DNA of 64,000 bases from Ciborinia camelliae (Eukaryota > Ascomycota > Leotiomycetes > Helotiales > Sclerotiniaceae). Where the stretch lies: assembly GCA_025890175.1 (NCBI GenBank), contig JANPYM010000011.1, forward strand, positions 848,299 to 912,298. The letters run 5' to 3'. Both the position numbers and the translations under genes were made by a program. Every line of letters begins with the position of its first letter. The stretch's first letter is position 1. Below are positions 11,842 to 24,793 of the stretch, one piece after another. Under the pieces are notes generated by a model, which was not told where the DNA came from, searched no databases, and was given only the letters and a program-made list of their open reading frames with translations.

Positions 11842-12029
11842 TGTCATGCCAAGGCCTCTACCTAGTATAACAGTTATGTGATTGATCATATAACCATTAT
11901 GGTTATATAATTAATGTTTATATTAGATAATATTTTTTTCAAAAAATTTTTTTTTTTTTTAGTATAGTTTTTTTATTAAATTATATATTTATAATTTTAT
12001 TTTTATAATTTTATATAATATGTATAATA
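11842..12029 (+). repeat. Left LTR of the 11.8-18.3 kb element
   Basis: About 188 bp, aligned base for base with 18082-18267 through shared blocks such as CTAGTATAACA and TTATATTA. Differences are mostly C/T and G/A, as RIP would produce. It is preceded by ATTAT. Confidence 0.8.
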
Positions 12030-15000
12030 TAAAAATTATATTTATTTTATTCTATATTTTTATAAAAAATATAAAAAATCTATAAAACAATTTTACATTT
12101 TAAAGTTTATACTTTTAAAAATGTTTTTTAATAATTATTTAAATATTTATAGATATTTAATTTTTTAATTAAAAAAATATAGATTTACAATAGATTATAA
12201 CGATATTGATTTTATAATTATATAAAACGATTTAGAAATATTATAATAAAATTTTTATAGTATATCGAAAAACAAAACAGCTTTAAAATATTATAATAAA
12301 ATTTTTATAAAGTATAAATTTATAACAATTTGTAATGATAATGGCTTTACAAACTAAAATTTTAATATAAATAAATTATTTGGATTATTAAATAATAATA
12401 AATTTTATATTGCAAAATATTTATTAAAATATATAATTATTGGCCGAATATTTATTTATATTTATTTTCGAATAGATTATAATAAATTTTATATAACAAA
12501 ATATTTATTAAAATATTAATTATATTTATATATTATTAATTGAATATTTATTTATATTTATTTTTAAATAAATTATAATGGATTTTGTATTTATTTTTAA
12601 ATCAATATAAAGAATTTATTTTATTAATAATAAAATAATTTTTTTATTTATTTTTGTTTATAATTATTTTGAAATTAAACTATTTTTTTAAATAATATAT
12701 TTTTTTAATAAAATAATAATTAATTAAATATATTTTTTTTAATTATTAAAAATTTTTTTTTTAATATAAAATAATTATAGTTTGTTAATAAAAGATATTA
12801 TATTGTTATTCAAATATAACTTCAATTTTATTATAGTTTTTTTATTATTCGATAATATTGTTAATAATAATAAGGCTTATATTTAATATAATTTTTTTTT
12901 AAAAAAAAACAAATCCAATATTATTTTTTGATTAAAAAAATTTAAAAAGATTGAAAAATTGAAAAATTTTAGTTTAAAATAATTAATTTTTGTATTTGTT
13001 TAAATAAATAATATATTTTAAAAATATAATAATATAATAATAATTTATAATAAATTTATTTTGTTTTATAATAATTAAAAAATATTAATTTTTAAATTAA
13101 AAAGAAAACTTGAAGTTGTAGATAGTTTTATTATTGATTTTAATAATATTATGAAAAATAGAGTTTTAATTATTTTTAATTAGAATATATAGATTTTTAA
13201 TTTTGATATAAAGATTAATAAATTTATTATTATTCAAAAAAAATATTAATAAAAGATTATTAATTTCAATATTATTATTCAATAATTTGAAAAAAATATA
13301 AAAGAAATAATTATTATAATTGTAATTGATTTTTATTTTTATTAATTAATATAAATTTTTTTTAATTTAATCAAATTTAGAATTAATAAAAACAAATAAC
13401 AAATTTTTTAATACAAATTTTAACAATTACAAATAATTTAAAAACTAAATATAAATAATTTTTATATACAAATTAGTTATATAATATATATATTATTATA
13501 AATTAATAACAAAATTGTTGTTTACTTTACATTTTAATTTCGAATTAATAATCCGAATTTTTTTATATTAACAAAAAAAATATTTAAAATTTTTATATAA
13601 ATTTATAAGAATAATAATAAAATTAAAACAATTTAAATTAAATATTACAAATTATTTTAAAACAAATAATTATTTGTTTAATTTTAAAAAAAATTTTAAT
13701 AATTTTTTATTAAATTTAAATTTATTAAAAAAATTATAATTAATAATTTTTGATATAAAATTAATAAAAATATAAAACAAATTATAATTTTTTTATATAA
13801 ATATATAATAATTCAAAATCTAAAATACAAAATCAATATAATAATTATAAATATTAAATAATTAAATATAATCAAAAAATGCAAAACAAAATACAAAAAA
13901 AAAATCAAGGAAAAAAAAATGGTTTTTAATTTTATTGTTTAAAATTCGAAAAAAAAAACTAGAATTTTTATATTTAAATAAATAGAATTATAAATAAAAA
14001 ATATTTGTTTTAATTATAAAAAAGTTGATTATTTTATTAAAAATTGTTTTATAAAAAAAAATACGTTTAAATTAAATAAAGTTATATTATAAAGAAAAAA
14101 ATAATTTTTGATTTAAATATATTAAAAATTATAATATAATTACAATTCGATTTTATAAATTTCTTAAAACTATAATTTTATTAGTTTACATTAATTAATT
14201 ATAGTTTTATATTTATTGGGTTTATATTTACGGGCAAGGTAATGAAATTTATTAATAAATTATTTAAAAAAACAAAAATATTAATATCGATTTTTTTCGA
14301 TATATATTATTTTAATAAAAATTTTATTAATAAAATCATCGTTATATTTATTTGCGAAGTAGAATAAATTAAATTTATATTTTTATTTCGATTATATGAA
14401 ATAAAGGTCTTTAATAGCAAAATCTTTAAAATTGTGGTTAATTACAAAAAAATATTCGTTTAAATTTAAATATATAATTATATTAATATTATAATATTTT
14501 ATATTATAAATATATTTTATTAAATATTAATAAAAAATAAATAAATATAATAATACAAAATTATAATTTATACAAAAACGAAATTTATATTTTTCGAATT
14601 AAAATTCTATTTGTATTTCAATATACCAAAAATCGAATTTTCGAAAAGTTAATTAAGATTTATATTTTTAATAAAAAATATAAGAATAAAAAATATATCT
14701 TTAGAAATTAATAATATAATATATTTTATATTAAAAATTATTTTAAAATAAAAAATTATTGAAATTCTTATATTCGATAATAATTCGACTTTTATTTTTA
14801 CAAATTCAGTTTTATTATATATTAATATAATCAACATTGCTTTTTTTTTAACAATTTTAAAACAAAAAAATGTTTAGATTTTTATTATCTTTATAATAAA
14901 TATTATAAACAAAAAATATTAATAATAGAATATAAAAATTAAACAAAATAATAAAAGATTTTTATATAAAAAAATCCTGTCCGATTATTATAATTATTTA

Positions 15001-18000
15001 GATATATTCAAAAAAAATGAAGCAAATAAATTTCTTTTTTATAGCGATTTCGATTATTATATTAAACTTGATAAATTTAATATATTCGATTATATATTAT
15101 TATTTTAAATATTCAATAAAAAATTAGATTTTGTTAAAAAATATATTAATAATAATTTTAAAAAAAACTTTATCGAATTTAATAAAACAACTTTTGTATC
15201 CCTAATTTTATTCGTTTGGAAATTTAAGGGTAAATTATAGTTTTGTATCAATTATTACAAATTTAATTTTATTATTAAAAAAAACGTTTATTTTTTATCT
15301 TTAATTAATAAAATTTTGATTTAAATAATTAAATCAAAGTTTATAACCAAACTTAATATTCGCTATACTTTTAATCGAATTTGAATAAAAACCGAAAAAA
15401 ATATAGATTTAATTATATTCCATATAAAATTCAAATCATTTTATTATAAAATTATACTATTTAAATTATATAATAAACTAATTATATTTTAATATTATAT
15501 TAATAATATATTTTGAAAATTTTTAAATATTTTTATATCCATTTATATAAACAATATTTTAATTTATAATAAAAATTATAGCAAATATATTAATTATATA
15601 TATCAAATATTTAATATTTTTAAAAAGACCAATTTATAAATTAATAATAAAAAATACAAATTCTTTATTTAAAAAATTAAGTTTTTAGATTTGATTTTGT
15701 TAATTAATAATATCAAAATAAACTTTGCAAAAGTTTAAATCATTTTTAATTAAAAATATTTCAAAAATATAAAAAACGTTTTTTGTTTTATAAATTTTAT
15801 AAATTTTTATAAACAATTTATTAATAAATATTCCCAAATTTATAAATTATTAATTAATTTGTAAATCAAAATTAACAAAACATTTAATTTTAATTAAATT
15901 TTTAATTACAAAAAAACATTTTTAATATTAAAAAATATTATTATCCATATTTTTATTTTGATATACTTTAATCGAAATAAAAAAATATTTATTAAATATA
16001 ATATTTTTAATTATATTATCAAAACTATCTTTTTTTAAATTGAAAATAATAAGCAATTATATTCTATTATTTATTTTTTTAAAAAAATAATATTAATTAA
16101 ATATAATTACAAAATTTATAATAAAAAATTATTCGTTATTATTTATTACTTTGAAAAATGAAAAATTGATATTCAAAAAATTAAGATTTTGATAAATATA
16201 TTTATTAATTATAAAATATTTTAATATTATATAATTATAAAAAAATTTATTAAACAATAAACCCAATAAACTATATTTTTTGTTAATTATAATTTTTAAA
16301 TAATATATTGATCAAAAAAAAACAATAACAAAATTAACGTTTTAAATTAATAAATTTAAAATTTTTTATATAATAAAACAAATAATAAAATTTAATATTA
16401 ACAATAAATCATTTTAAATTATAATCAAATTTATTTAAATATTTAATTTAAAATTTATATTATAAATATTTTTAATTTATTTTATAATAAAATAAATTTT
16501 AATCTTTATTTTATAATATTAAATATATAATATAATAACAAATTTTGCAAACAAATTATAATAATAATAAAAAATAATATTTAATAAAACAAAAAAATCT
16601 TTTTAATATTTTGTTTTATTTTAAATAATAAATTGTTTTATTATAAATACAAAATTTAAATTTTAAAATCCAAAAATTAATAAACAAAGATTATTATTAA
16701 AATTTATGATTAATTAATTATTAATTATTCTAATAATATCAAAATCTTAGTGATTTTGAAAAAACAATATTATTAATTTTATATAAATAAAAATATTTTA
16801 TAATATATATATAATTATTATATTTATTAAAAAGTTAAATATTTACAATAAATTTATTAAAATACACTTTACCTATTTTCGATCCCCATTTAATTATAAT
16901 AAAATATATTTATAAATTTTATTATTAAATTATTATTGGATTCTGATTTTAATGTAATATTAATTATAATTAATTAAATAATTAAGAAATAATATTTTAT
17001 ATTTTATTTTATAAATAATAAAAAAATATTTATTAAAAAAACAATTAAATTAATTATTTAATATATTTTCAAATTATATAAATTATTCAATTTTATTGTT
17101 TTTAATTAAAAATTATAATTTATTTTAAAATTATAATAATATTTATTTTATATTTTATAAATTTGAAAATACAAATTTATATTTTATTATTTCAAATTAA
17201 ATAAATAAACCAAAAATATTAATGAAAAAATAAAATAATATTTTTAAATATATATATCTTATTAATAAAACAATTAAATAAAATAATTTGTATTTATAAA
17301 ATTTATAGCAAATAATATTATCTTTAATATTATAAAAATATCCCCATTTTTTATTAATAAAAGTTTTAATTTTTAAATAAATTTTAATTTTCGATTAATT
17401 ATATTTTGAAATTAAAATTTTAAAAAGATTATAAATAAAAAAAAAACTTTTAATATTATTTAATAAATAAAAAATATATAAAATATTCTTTATAATAAAA
17501 TAGGCCTTATTTAAATCAAAATAAAAGATTTTGTTAACAATAAACGAATTTTAATATTACTATTTAAAATAAACGATTTTGTTTTTTTAAATATTAAATA
17601 ATTAAGGTTTAAATAGTTTTTTATTAAATTGAAAAATAAATTTGTTAACTTTTTTTTAATTAAAAAAGTATTTAATAATTTTTTTACAAATTTATTTTAT
17701 TAAAATATATAAAATGTTATAATATTTTTTATATATTGATATTACAATACGATTTAAAAAATTTTTTATTTAGCTAATATATAAAATAATTTGTTATATT
17801 AATAATAATTAATAACAAAAAAAAATAAAAATTGAAATATATTCTAAATTTTAAATTTTATTATAAATAACTATAATACAAAATTTAATAGTTAAAATAT
17901 TTTTTCGATTATATTTATTATAATACCTTCGATTTTATATATACAAAAAAGAAAATAAAAATCTTTTATATCATTTATTTAAACCAGCTTAAACTTAAAG

Positions 18001-18081
18001 ATAAAAAAAATTAATATAAAAAAAAATAAAATTGATTTATATTTTTAATGTTTCAAATTTGTCTCCAAAAAAAAAGTAATA

Positions 18082-18267
18082 TTACATTAAAACCCCTATC
18101 TAGTATAACAATTATATAATTGATTATATAATCATCATAATTATATAATCAATATTTATATTAAATAATATTCTTTCCAAAAAGATTTTTTCCTCTTCAA
18201 CATAGTTTTTTTATTAGATTGTATATCTACGATTTTATCTTTATAATCCTATATGACGTGTATAACA
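18082..18267 (+). repeat. Right LTR of the 11.8-18.3 kb element
   Basis: About 186 bp ending TATAACA and followed by ATTAT. Its second half is less degraded than that of the left copy (it keeps CCTATATGACGTG), so it is the better template for reconstructing the LTR. Confidence 0.8.
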
Positions 18268-18359
18268 ATTATTGGCAAGATATACAAATACGGAGTTTTT
18301 ATTAATACGGTATATATTGTTTTTCAATTTTTGAAGCTATTTCTATTTTTCAATCAATT

Positions 18360-18500
18360 CTTTGCAATATTATCGATTAATCCTTTGCAATATTAATCTA
18401 TAATATTGTAAGGGATTAATTTAATCTATAATATTACAAGAGATTAATTTAATCTATAATATTGCAAGGGATTAATCAATAATATTGCAAGGGATTGATT
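18360..18500. repeat. Tandem repeat around CTATAATATTGCAAGGGATTAA
   Basis: Four to five imperfect units of about 30 bp containing TAATATTGCAAGGGATTAAT lie directly beyond the retrotransposon. Confidence 0.75.
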
Positions 18501-18502
18501 AA

Positions 18503-18645
18503 AAAATGGGAATAGCTTCAAAAATGGGAATAGCTTCAAATGGGAATAGCAAATGGGAATAGCTTCAAAAATAGGAATAGCTTCAAAAATGGGAATAGCT
18601 TCAAAAATGGAAATAGCTTCAAAAATGGGAATAGCTTCAAAAATC
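18503..18645. repeat. 17-18-bp tandem repeat (GGGAATAGCTTCAAAAAT)
   Basis: About eight imperfect copies of GGGAATAGCTTCAAAAAT. A minus-strand frame through it reads as repeated IFEAIP, a by-product of the repeat and not a gene. Confidence 0.85.
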
Positions 18646-19534
18646 GACAATGCAGCATAGGAATTTCAATATTTTTCTAATATTTCAGTATATCCTTACA
18701 AATACTTGTATTAAGTAATATTTACGCAAATGATATAGTTCGCCTTTTATACGTACGATATACCGTATAAGATCCTCAATACGCGCCACCGTTGTACGGT
18801 AGTATACTAAGTAGAACACTGGATTCTTCATAATACAGATTTTGGACTTCAATTGCAGCTCCGTCTTACTCATTTGCAGGCAATAAGATCGCCACTTCTT
18901 GAAGTTTTATGTGCAAGCGTCATCTTGATGTGTTCCTTCGTTGCTATTCCTCACTGATATCGGGACCATAACAACCTTGGTATGCAAGGTTAATCGGTCC
19001 ACAATAACCTTACTCAAAGTGCCCAAGATAAAACTTAAGTCAACTTGAATTCAGAGTACTATCCTTCATGTTTCAAATCAAGGACGATAGAAACTGAAAG
19101 TAATCATCTTATTACCTTGTAATCCTGAGAGTGCCTTCATTGATTGGCGAGATCATTGTAGTTGGAGATTTTACTCTCCAGCACCTGGAATATCATGCAA
19201 AATCGACCGTCCAGGGTTCACTGAATGCCAAGGGGACGAATTTCACAGGATGATATGGTATTGCTTGATACTATTTCAGAAATTTGAAGTTGGGGGAATC
19301 CAATAGAGGCACAGGTTGAGTCAGCTGATGAGGGGCTATATCCCTGTTTAGGCTTAGCTCTTTCCTTCTGCACACAAGTAATCCAACAGTTGGTAGCTAA
19401 TAATAGCCACTCCACACTCTATAGGTACACCTCACCCCAAGTTGAATCAAATAAAAACATCAACACCATTTTCTCATATTGAATCATACAAAAAATTAAC
19501 CCCTTTCTCTCAAATTGATCGCGCAAAAAGAAAA
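18646..19534. other. Intergenic, upstream of the F-box/ankyrin gene
   Basis: Ordinary composition returns here. Short open frames on the minus strand (18685-18873, 19218-19415) lack domains and clear starts. I see no gene, only the presumed promoter of the gene starting at 19535. Confidence 0.5.
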
Positions 19535-21015
19535 ATGAATCTACTCGACCTTCCACTTGACCTCATTCACAAGTTCCTACTCTACGCCGTTATTTCACGT
19601 GGTGTCACGAGAGCTCTCAGACTAAAACTTGTCTGCAGTATGTCTTAACCCTTACTGTCTTCAGTCTTTGCTAATGATGATTAGAACAATTCTACAACCA
19701 TCTCCAACCTGCTCTCTTCGAGTCAAGGATACTCGACGATTTCGCAATGGAAGATCGATTTGGCGACCTTAAATTTATGGAGCTTTGGTACATCCGGAAA
19801 AACTATGGCGCTGAGAAGCTTTGGCATTCTTATCTTGTATATCGGGTTCATAACGAGACCGACCCAGAAGTAGGCCGCTTTCTTGAGATACGTCAGGTAG
19901 CCGAGGCCTTTTGTCATCAAACGGAAGCAGAATATGAGACAGTCGTCGATTCTCTATGCTGGCTTGCACTAGAACGAGGAGCATGTTATCCTGGTCACCA
20001 GCAGGGGTGGAGAGCATGGAGTGACCGTGAGGACGAAGCACCGAACCCAGGACTTAATCTCTTGAGCGTTGCCGCTTTTTTTGATTCTTCATCTTTGGCT
20101 AGGCGACTACTTTTAGCCGGCCACTGCCCAACTACGGAAAATCTTCTATTTCCTACACCAATGCAGCTTGCTGCATGGGCTGGAAATGCCGATATGTTGA
20201 AGTTGTTTCAGGAGCACTTGCCCGAATTTGAAGATATCCCACCTCGTCATGGTGATAATAATCATTGGCGAGGCAAGACTGGACCCGGTTCTATCAAGGG
20301 AGCTTCAATTAGTGGAGACATGAATATGGTTCGTCTGGCGGTATACCCTCCTTCGCGATCCAATACCAATAGCACGGATTTCTTTGGCCAACGTTGGGGT
20401 GTTGTCAACACCAAATCTGGTCCAAGCTCCGACCTCGCTTCCTGTCTCTACTTCGCCAAAACTTGGGAAGTTTTTCAATACATTGACGACTTCCTCATCA
20501 AAGGTTCGTTCTGGCCATCAGAATCCTCGCATCTTTTGAGACACTATGCTGGGTTAGGCAATTTAGAGATTATCCAGAAACTTCTCGATGCTGGAGCCGA
20601 TATTCATGGAGGAAATGGACATAATCGTAATCCCCTTATCGTCGCGGCCCGACACTGCCATGAAGATATTGTCGATCTGCTGCTAGAGCGGGGTGCCGAT
20701 CCTAACAATTACGAAGCCCAACAACGCGGCCCGCCATTGGCCGCTGCTATAAATAGTGGAAGTATAGCCATCGTACGAAAACTTCTTGATTACGGTGCAA
20801 AGATAGACGAATACGGTTCGTCATTTCTTCGGCGCGCTGTCCGACTTGAACATACCGCCATGGTAGAGCTCCTACTAGACCTCAACATTAACATCGATTC
20901 AAGAGATCGATCAAATTTGATAAAAAAGGCTTTGGATGACGGTTTGGAGTCCATGGCCCTACTTTTGGAGCAAAAATGTCCAATATTGCCTCCTAATCAT
21001 AGTCTGAGTACCTAG
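19535..21015 (+). CDS. F-box and ankyrin-repeat protein
   Basis: Two exons, 19535-19637 and 19685-21015, encode 477 residues. The 47-base intron runs GTATGT...GATTAG, and the join restores the F-box line LVCKQFYNHL. Residues 1-55 are F-box-like (MNLLDLPLDLIHKFLLYAVI, then RLKLVCKQFYN). The middle has weaker helical repeats (MQLAAWAGNADMLKLF, about 200). Clear ankyrin repeats cover about 316-440 (LGNLEIIQKLLDAGADI, HEDIVDLLLERGADPN, IAIVRKLLDYGAKIDEYG). Such proteins are usually SCF ubiquitin-ligase adaptors whose ankyrins hold the substrate, acting in cytosol or nucleus. That role is inferred from the domains; the target is unknown. The ATG at 19535 starts the F-box exactly. The gene lies 1.3 kb from the RIP island, but its reading frame is intact. 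Confidence 0.8.
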
Positions 21016-23454
21016 ACGTCATTATGAGAAGCAATGATTGACCTTTCAATTCAAAACATAGCTACATGAGTAGCCTTTTCAATTTCATACTCAAGGAGTG
21101 GTAATAACTATATAGAATGCAATATAGGCGTTTAAAATATATGGTTTTTATTATAGAGTTTAGCTTCCGAGTTACGAACTGATTAATAATTAATCAAGAT
21201 GAAAATGATTGGATTTTGAAGTATAACCGTGCAAGTAATGATCTAATATATGGAAGCCACTTACGCATCGTCCGAATGTTCGAATCGTATACAACGAATC
21301 AAATTGTTCATATTGAGAAAAAAAAGCAAAAGCCGACTTCGAAGTTCAAAATGCGCTCTAGAATTCAGTCTGAAACACCTAGCATAAGGTTAAATTAGAC
21401 TTTTTGATAACGCCTGCCTATTTGATCAATAGCATGTCCGATTGATCTATGGGACATCCCAGTTCACATAGCGCGTTCCAATCTTCCAAGTTCCAGACTT
21501 CCAGTTGATCAATGAAGTGGCTGATTGGCGAACCGCTCCCATAGATCAGATGGTGGAGGTTTTAACTTTTGACAGTTCGATGCTAGCTAGCAAGGTATGT
21601 AATTCAGACGCACGCTCTAGATTCTAAGAAAGAGCGTTGAACCGTGGAAATGGTCTCGACTCTCGCCAGGCTCAGGCCGCGGCGGCCTGAGTCTGGTGGA
21701 GCTCTCTGAATAACCTGGCAGGCTGGAATCTCTTGATAAAATCATAAGGGAAGCGAAATTTTAAACGGTTTAGACAATCTTATTGACACCCACACTAAAG
21801 ATTGCTTAGCAGTAGATACAAGGAACGACAATTGATAGGGCATCAATTTGAGTCCATTTTCAATTTTTAGCGTGCTGATAACTCTGGAGATAGTAGAGTC
21901 ACGAGTGTCCGTCGAGGACCCTGTCACTTTCTAAAGGCGGACCGTTTGTAGATAGCTAGTAGTTTATTAACTTTTTAAATCTTTGTATTCGAAGTATAAT
22001 AGAAAGTATTGTCACTGTGTTACAGATTGCAGTATCGAATTAATTGGTTATAACGATAATATTTCTTCATTGACAAGGTTGGATTATAAGATCACTTAGA
22101 TAAAGGGGTTTTCATCAAAAACCATTTTCGTTATCATATAGAAGATAATATAATCATGAGTAGTATAGGTGCCAGCCAGCAAGGTTAAAGGGGGGGAATT
22201 CGAGATCTCGCTATAGTAATTTCGATTTTGATTCCACCACATAATCAATAGCTTCAAACCCCCTGAAATGTAATTTTACAGCTTCGGGAAGTTCAGAGGG
22301 TTCGGATTAATTTTTTTCGTGGGCATTTTGAATTATAAGGTATTTACTGGTTAGTTGATGAGGTAAGGTTTTTTTTCCATTAAAATCCAAATTTTCTAAT
22401 TATAAGATATCAGGGTTATGCTCATAACAAATTAATTCGGTAGTCGTACCGATAAAAAGGTCCCCAGCTCGGAAGCAGGCGAGACAGGGAATTCCCCGTA
22501 GTTTACTCGTTCATGGCATATACTTCTTTTATCCGAGTTATAGACCTTCCCTCTACAAGTATTAGCTTGTTTTGGGGAGGGTGGGGCAGAACGTTTGTGA
22601 AAGTAAATTGGTATTTAAGCATCAATCTGGCGCAGGTCGTTATTGCTTGCTTGCTGAGCCTCGCTCTTAACTGGACCCTTGAATCATTTAATCTTTTAAC
22701 CTTTTAGCTTCATAAAGCTTTGGGGCCATAGAATAATACTTAGGACTCCTTTATTCGAGGATCTTACTTGATCTTCGAAGATTTGGAAATATCAAATAAA
22801 GTATATAGGAAATTGCAAGTATGCGTGATTTTACAGACAACACAGCTGCCAAGGGGTCTCGAGCATTCTTTTGTCGACTTTGGTCATTTATACAAATTGT
22901 ACATGAGCTCTCAGCTATGGGTTTAGGTATGTGGGTTGGAGTCTTAAGACGATGAGATGATTGGAAATGCCAAGCATTCCGGGGGAGTTCTAAGTAGAAT
23001 TTTCCTGGTTGAAAGTTGAAACTTTACAGTGACTATCCTCGAAGGGATCAGCCTTTGGGGAAAAAACTCTGTTTCTCTTGATATCGTACCGAGGTCTCCG
23101 TGTGACCAGAAATTGTAACCCAAAAGTCAAAAGAGTAGAGTATTCCTCCCGTGTAACATGGGCCCTCCACATTTGTACATATAGAGCTCATCCCGCCAGA
23201 CTTGAAACTCTAGTCTCTCTTCTCTTCTTCTCTTTCTGGCTCCATCATCGACAAGGTCGTTCACCATTTGGATTTTTTCAACGTCATTTCATCAGGTTAT
23301 GATCTTAAAACACACACAGCTTTAACTCAAGCAAACACACTCATTCTACAGTATACTTTCTTTACTACAAACGCATTCATTCTACACTCTACATTCTTTA
23401 TTACAAACACCAAACACCAAAAATTAACGAACGACTTCGTTTCCAACAATCATT
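21016..23454. other. Intergenic, no gene seen
   Basis: No convincing coding region. An inverted repeat TGATCTATGGGA / TCCCATAGATCA lies near 21452-21549. A GC palindrome-like segment (CAGGCCGCGGCGGCCTG) lies near 21673. The last 250 bases are pyrimidine-rich (CTCTTCTCTTCTTCTC near 23216) with an ACATATAGAG element near 23177, which fits the promoter and 5' leader of the pectin lyase gene. Confidence 0.5.
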
Positions 23455-24636
23455 ATGATGTCAATCAAGACTATCGCTACCCTCTTGCTCTCTGCCATGG
23501 TAGTTGACGCCGCGAGAGTCGTTGGCAGAGCTGAAGGTTTCGCAGCTCCAGCAACCGGGGGTGGAAGTGCGGCTCCTGCAATTCCAGCAAACATCAACCA
23601 GCTTGTTGCCTGGCTCTCAGATAATGTTCCTCGCACTATCGTCCTTGACAGAACCTGGGATTTCACTGGCTCTATGGGCTCAAAGACTGAGCTAGGCTGC
23701 AGACCCCTTTCTGATACCTGCCCGGGCGAGGGAGGACAGGACTCTCTCAACATCTTTGGCTGGTGTGAATCGGCTGCAAATGCAAACCAACGTATCGCTA
23801 AGCCTACTGTCACCTACGATGTTTCTAGTACCCCTCCTCACGCCATCAGACTTGGTTCTAACAAGTCCATTGTTGGAGCTGGATCTGCTGGCAAGATTAA
23901 GGGCAAAGGTTTTATCATTCAAGGTGCCACAAATATCATCATTCAGAACGTCGAGTTCTCAGATATGAACCCCAAGTACGTCTGGGGTGGCGATGCTATC
24001 TCCGTTGACACCACAGATCTTTTGTGGATCGATCATGTCAAGATGTCTAGAATCGGTCGTGAGTTCATCACCATGGGCCCTGGTCCCTCTCGCCGCGTAA
24101 CTGTCTCCAACTCCGAGTTCGACGGTACCACTCAGTGGTCGGCAAAGTGCAACAATCACCACTACTGGGCACTATACTTCAGTGGATCCTCAGACCAAGT
24201 CACCTTCAAGGGCAACTATATTCATAACACCAGTGGTCGTGGACCAAAGGTCGGAGGCTTGCACACCGGACAGCCAAGGGTCTTCATGCATGCTGTGAAC
24301 AATTACTGGTCAAATGTCAAGGGTAATGCTTTCCAAATCGGCAAAGGAGCTAACGTGCTTGCTGAGGGCAACGTTTTCGAGAATACAATCCAACCCGTCA
24401 TCTTTGACCCTGATTCGAGAAACAGAGGGCTCTGGTCTTCAAGCTCAGGTGGAACTGCCTGCGCCTCCATGATTGGTCGCAACTGCGTGGCTAACGTCCT
24501 TACCTCGTCAGGACAGTTTGTTGGTACAAGCACTGGCGTTTTGGGCGCTGCGAAGGGAATCACTCTTCCCCGAGCTGGTTCTCCTGCCAATGTCAAGGCC
24601 AGTGTTATTAGAACTGCTGGTGTTGGAAAGATCTAA
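23455..24636 (+). CDS. Secreted pectin lyase (PL1 family)
   Basis: Single exon, 393 residues. A signal peptide (MMSIKTIATLLLSAMVVDA) is followed by a right-handed beta-helix lyase. Family hallmarks seen: VTYDV, SNKSIVGAGSAGKIKGKGF, NPKYVWGGDAISVD (Asp180), WIDHVKMSRIGR, CNNHHYWALYFSGSSDQVT, the catalytic-region NTSGRGPK (Arg262) and VLAEGNVF. The many Trp residues and this motif set match fungal pectin lyases (EC 4.2.2.10), which cut methyl-esterified homogalacturonan by beta-elimination outside the cell without calcium, better than pectate lyases. The mature N-terminus (EGFAAPATGGGSAAP) also fits. The length is typical. The gene looks intact and active. It lies between RIP islands, with a polygalacturonase 3.4 kb away in the opposite direction. 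A role in plant tissue maceration is inferred. Confidence 0.92.
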   Translation: MMSIKTIATLLLSAMVVDAARVVGRAEGFAAPATGGGSAAPAIPANINQLVAWLSDNVPRTIVLDRTWDFTGSMGSKTELGCRPLSDTCPGEGGQDSLNIFGWCESAANANQRIAKPTVTYDVSSTPPHAIRLGSNKSIVGAGSAGKIKGKGFIIQGATNIIIQNVEFSDMNPKYVWGGDAISVDTTDLLWIDHVKMSRIGREFITMGPGPSRRVTVSNSEFDGTTQWSAKCNNHHYWALYFSGSSDQVTFKGNYIHNTSGRGPKVGGLHTGQPRVFMHAVNNYWSNVKGNAFQIGKGANVLAEGNVFENTIQPVIFDPDSRNRGLWSSSSGGTACASMIGRNCVANVLTSSGQFVGTSTGVLGAAKGITLPRAGSPANVKASVIRTAGVGKI

Positions 24637-24793
24637 GTGATAAGATGTTGGAGAGATCTAAGTGATAAGATATTGTTGGTCTTGGAAGCACATTCATTTT
24701 GGTTATATTCTGTATTTAGCGAAGCACATTCATGTATTTAACGGTCAATTTCCTTTTTTCAAAGTTCATTGAAGAAATAGTCTTTTGCTTGAT

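Larger units (their letters stand above)
11842..18267 (+). mobile_element. RIP-degraded LTR retrotransposon, complete ends
   Basis: The element is 6426 bp and bounded by two related direct repeats. The left begins TGTCATGCC; the right begins TTACATTAA, consistent with the same sequence after C-to-T and G-to-A change, and ends TATAACA. The direct repeat ATTAT flanks both sides (11837-11841 and 18268-18272), as expected for a 5-bp target duplication. A purine run (AAAAAAAAAG) just before the right repeat fits a polypurine tract and suggests plus orientation. The interior is almost wholly A and T with stops in all frames, so no gag or pol could be read. The class (Gypsy or Copia) cannot be decided. 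Mutation by RIP is inferred from composition. Confidence 0.82.

Noticed and set aside
14649..14837. Minus-strand ORF in the first AT-rich island
   Set aside because: An Ile/Asn/Lys-only frame from AT-rich RIP DNA.
18444..18650. Minus-strand ORF with IFEAIP repeats
   Set aside because: By-product of the 18-bp tandem repeat. It lacks an ATG context and non-repeat sequence.
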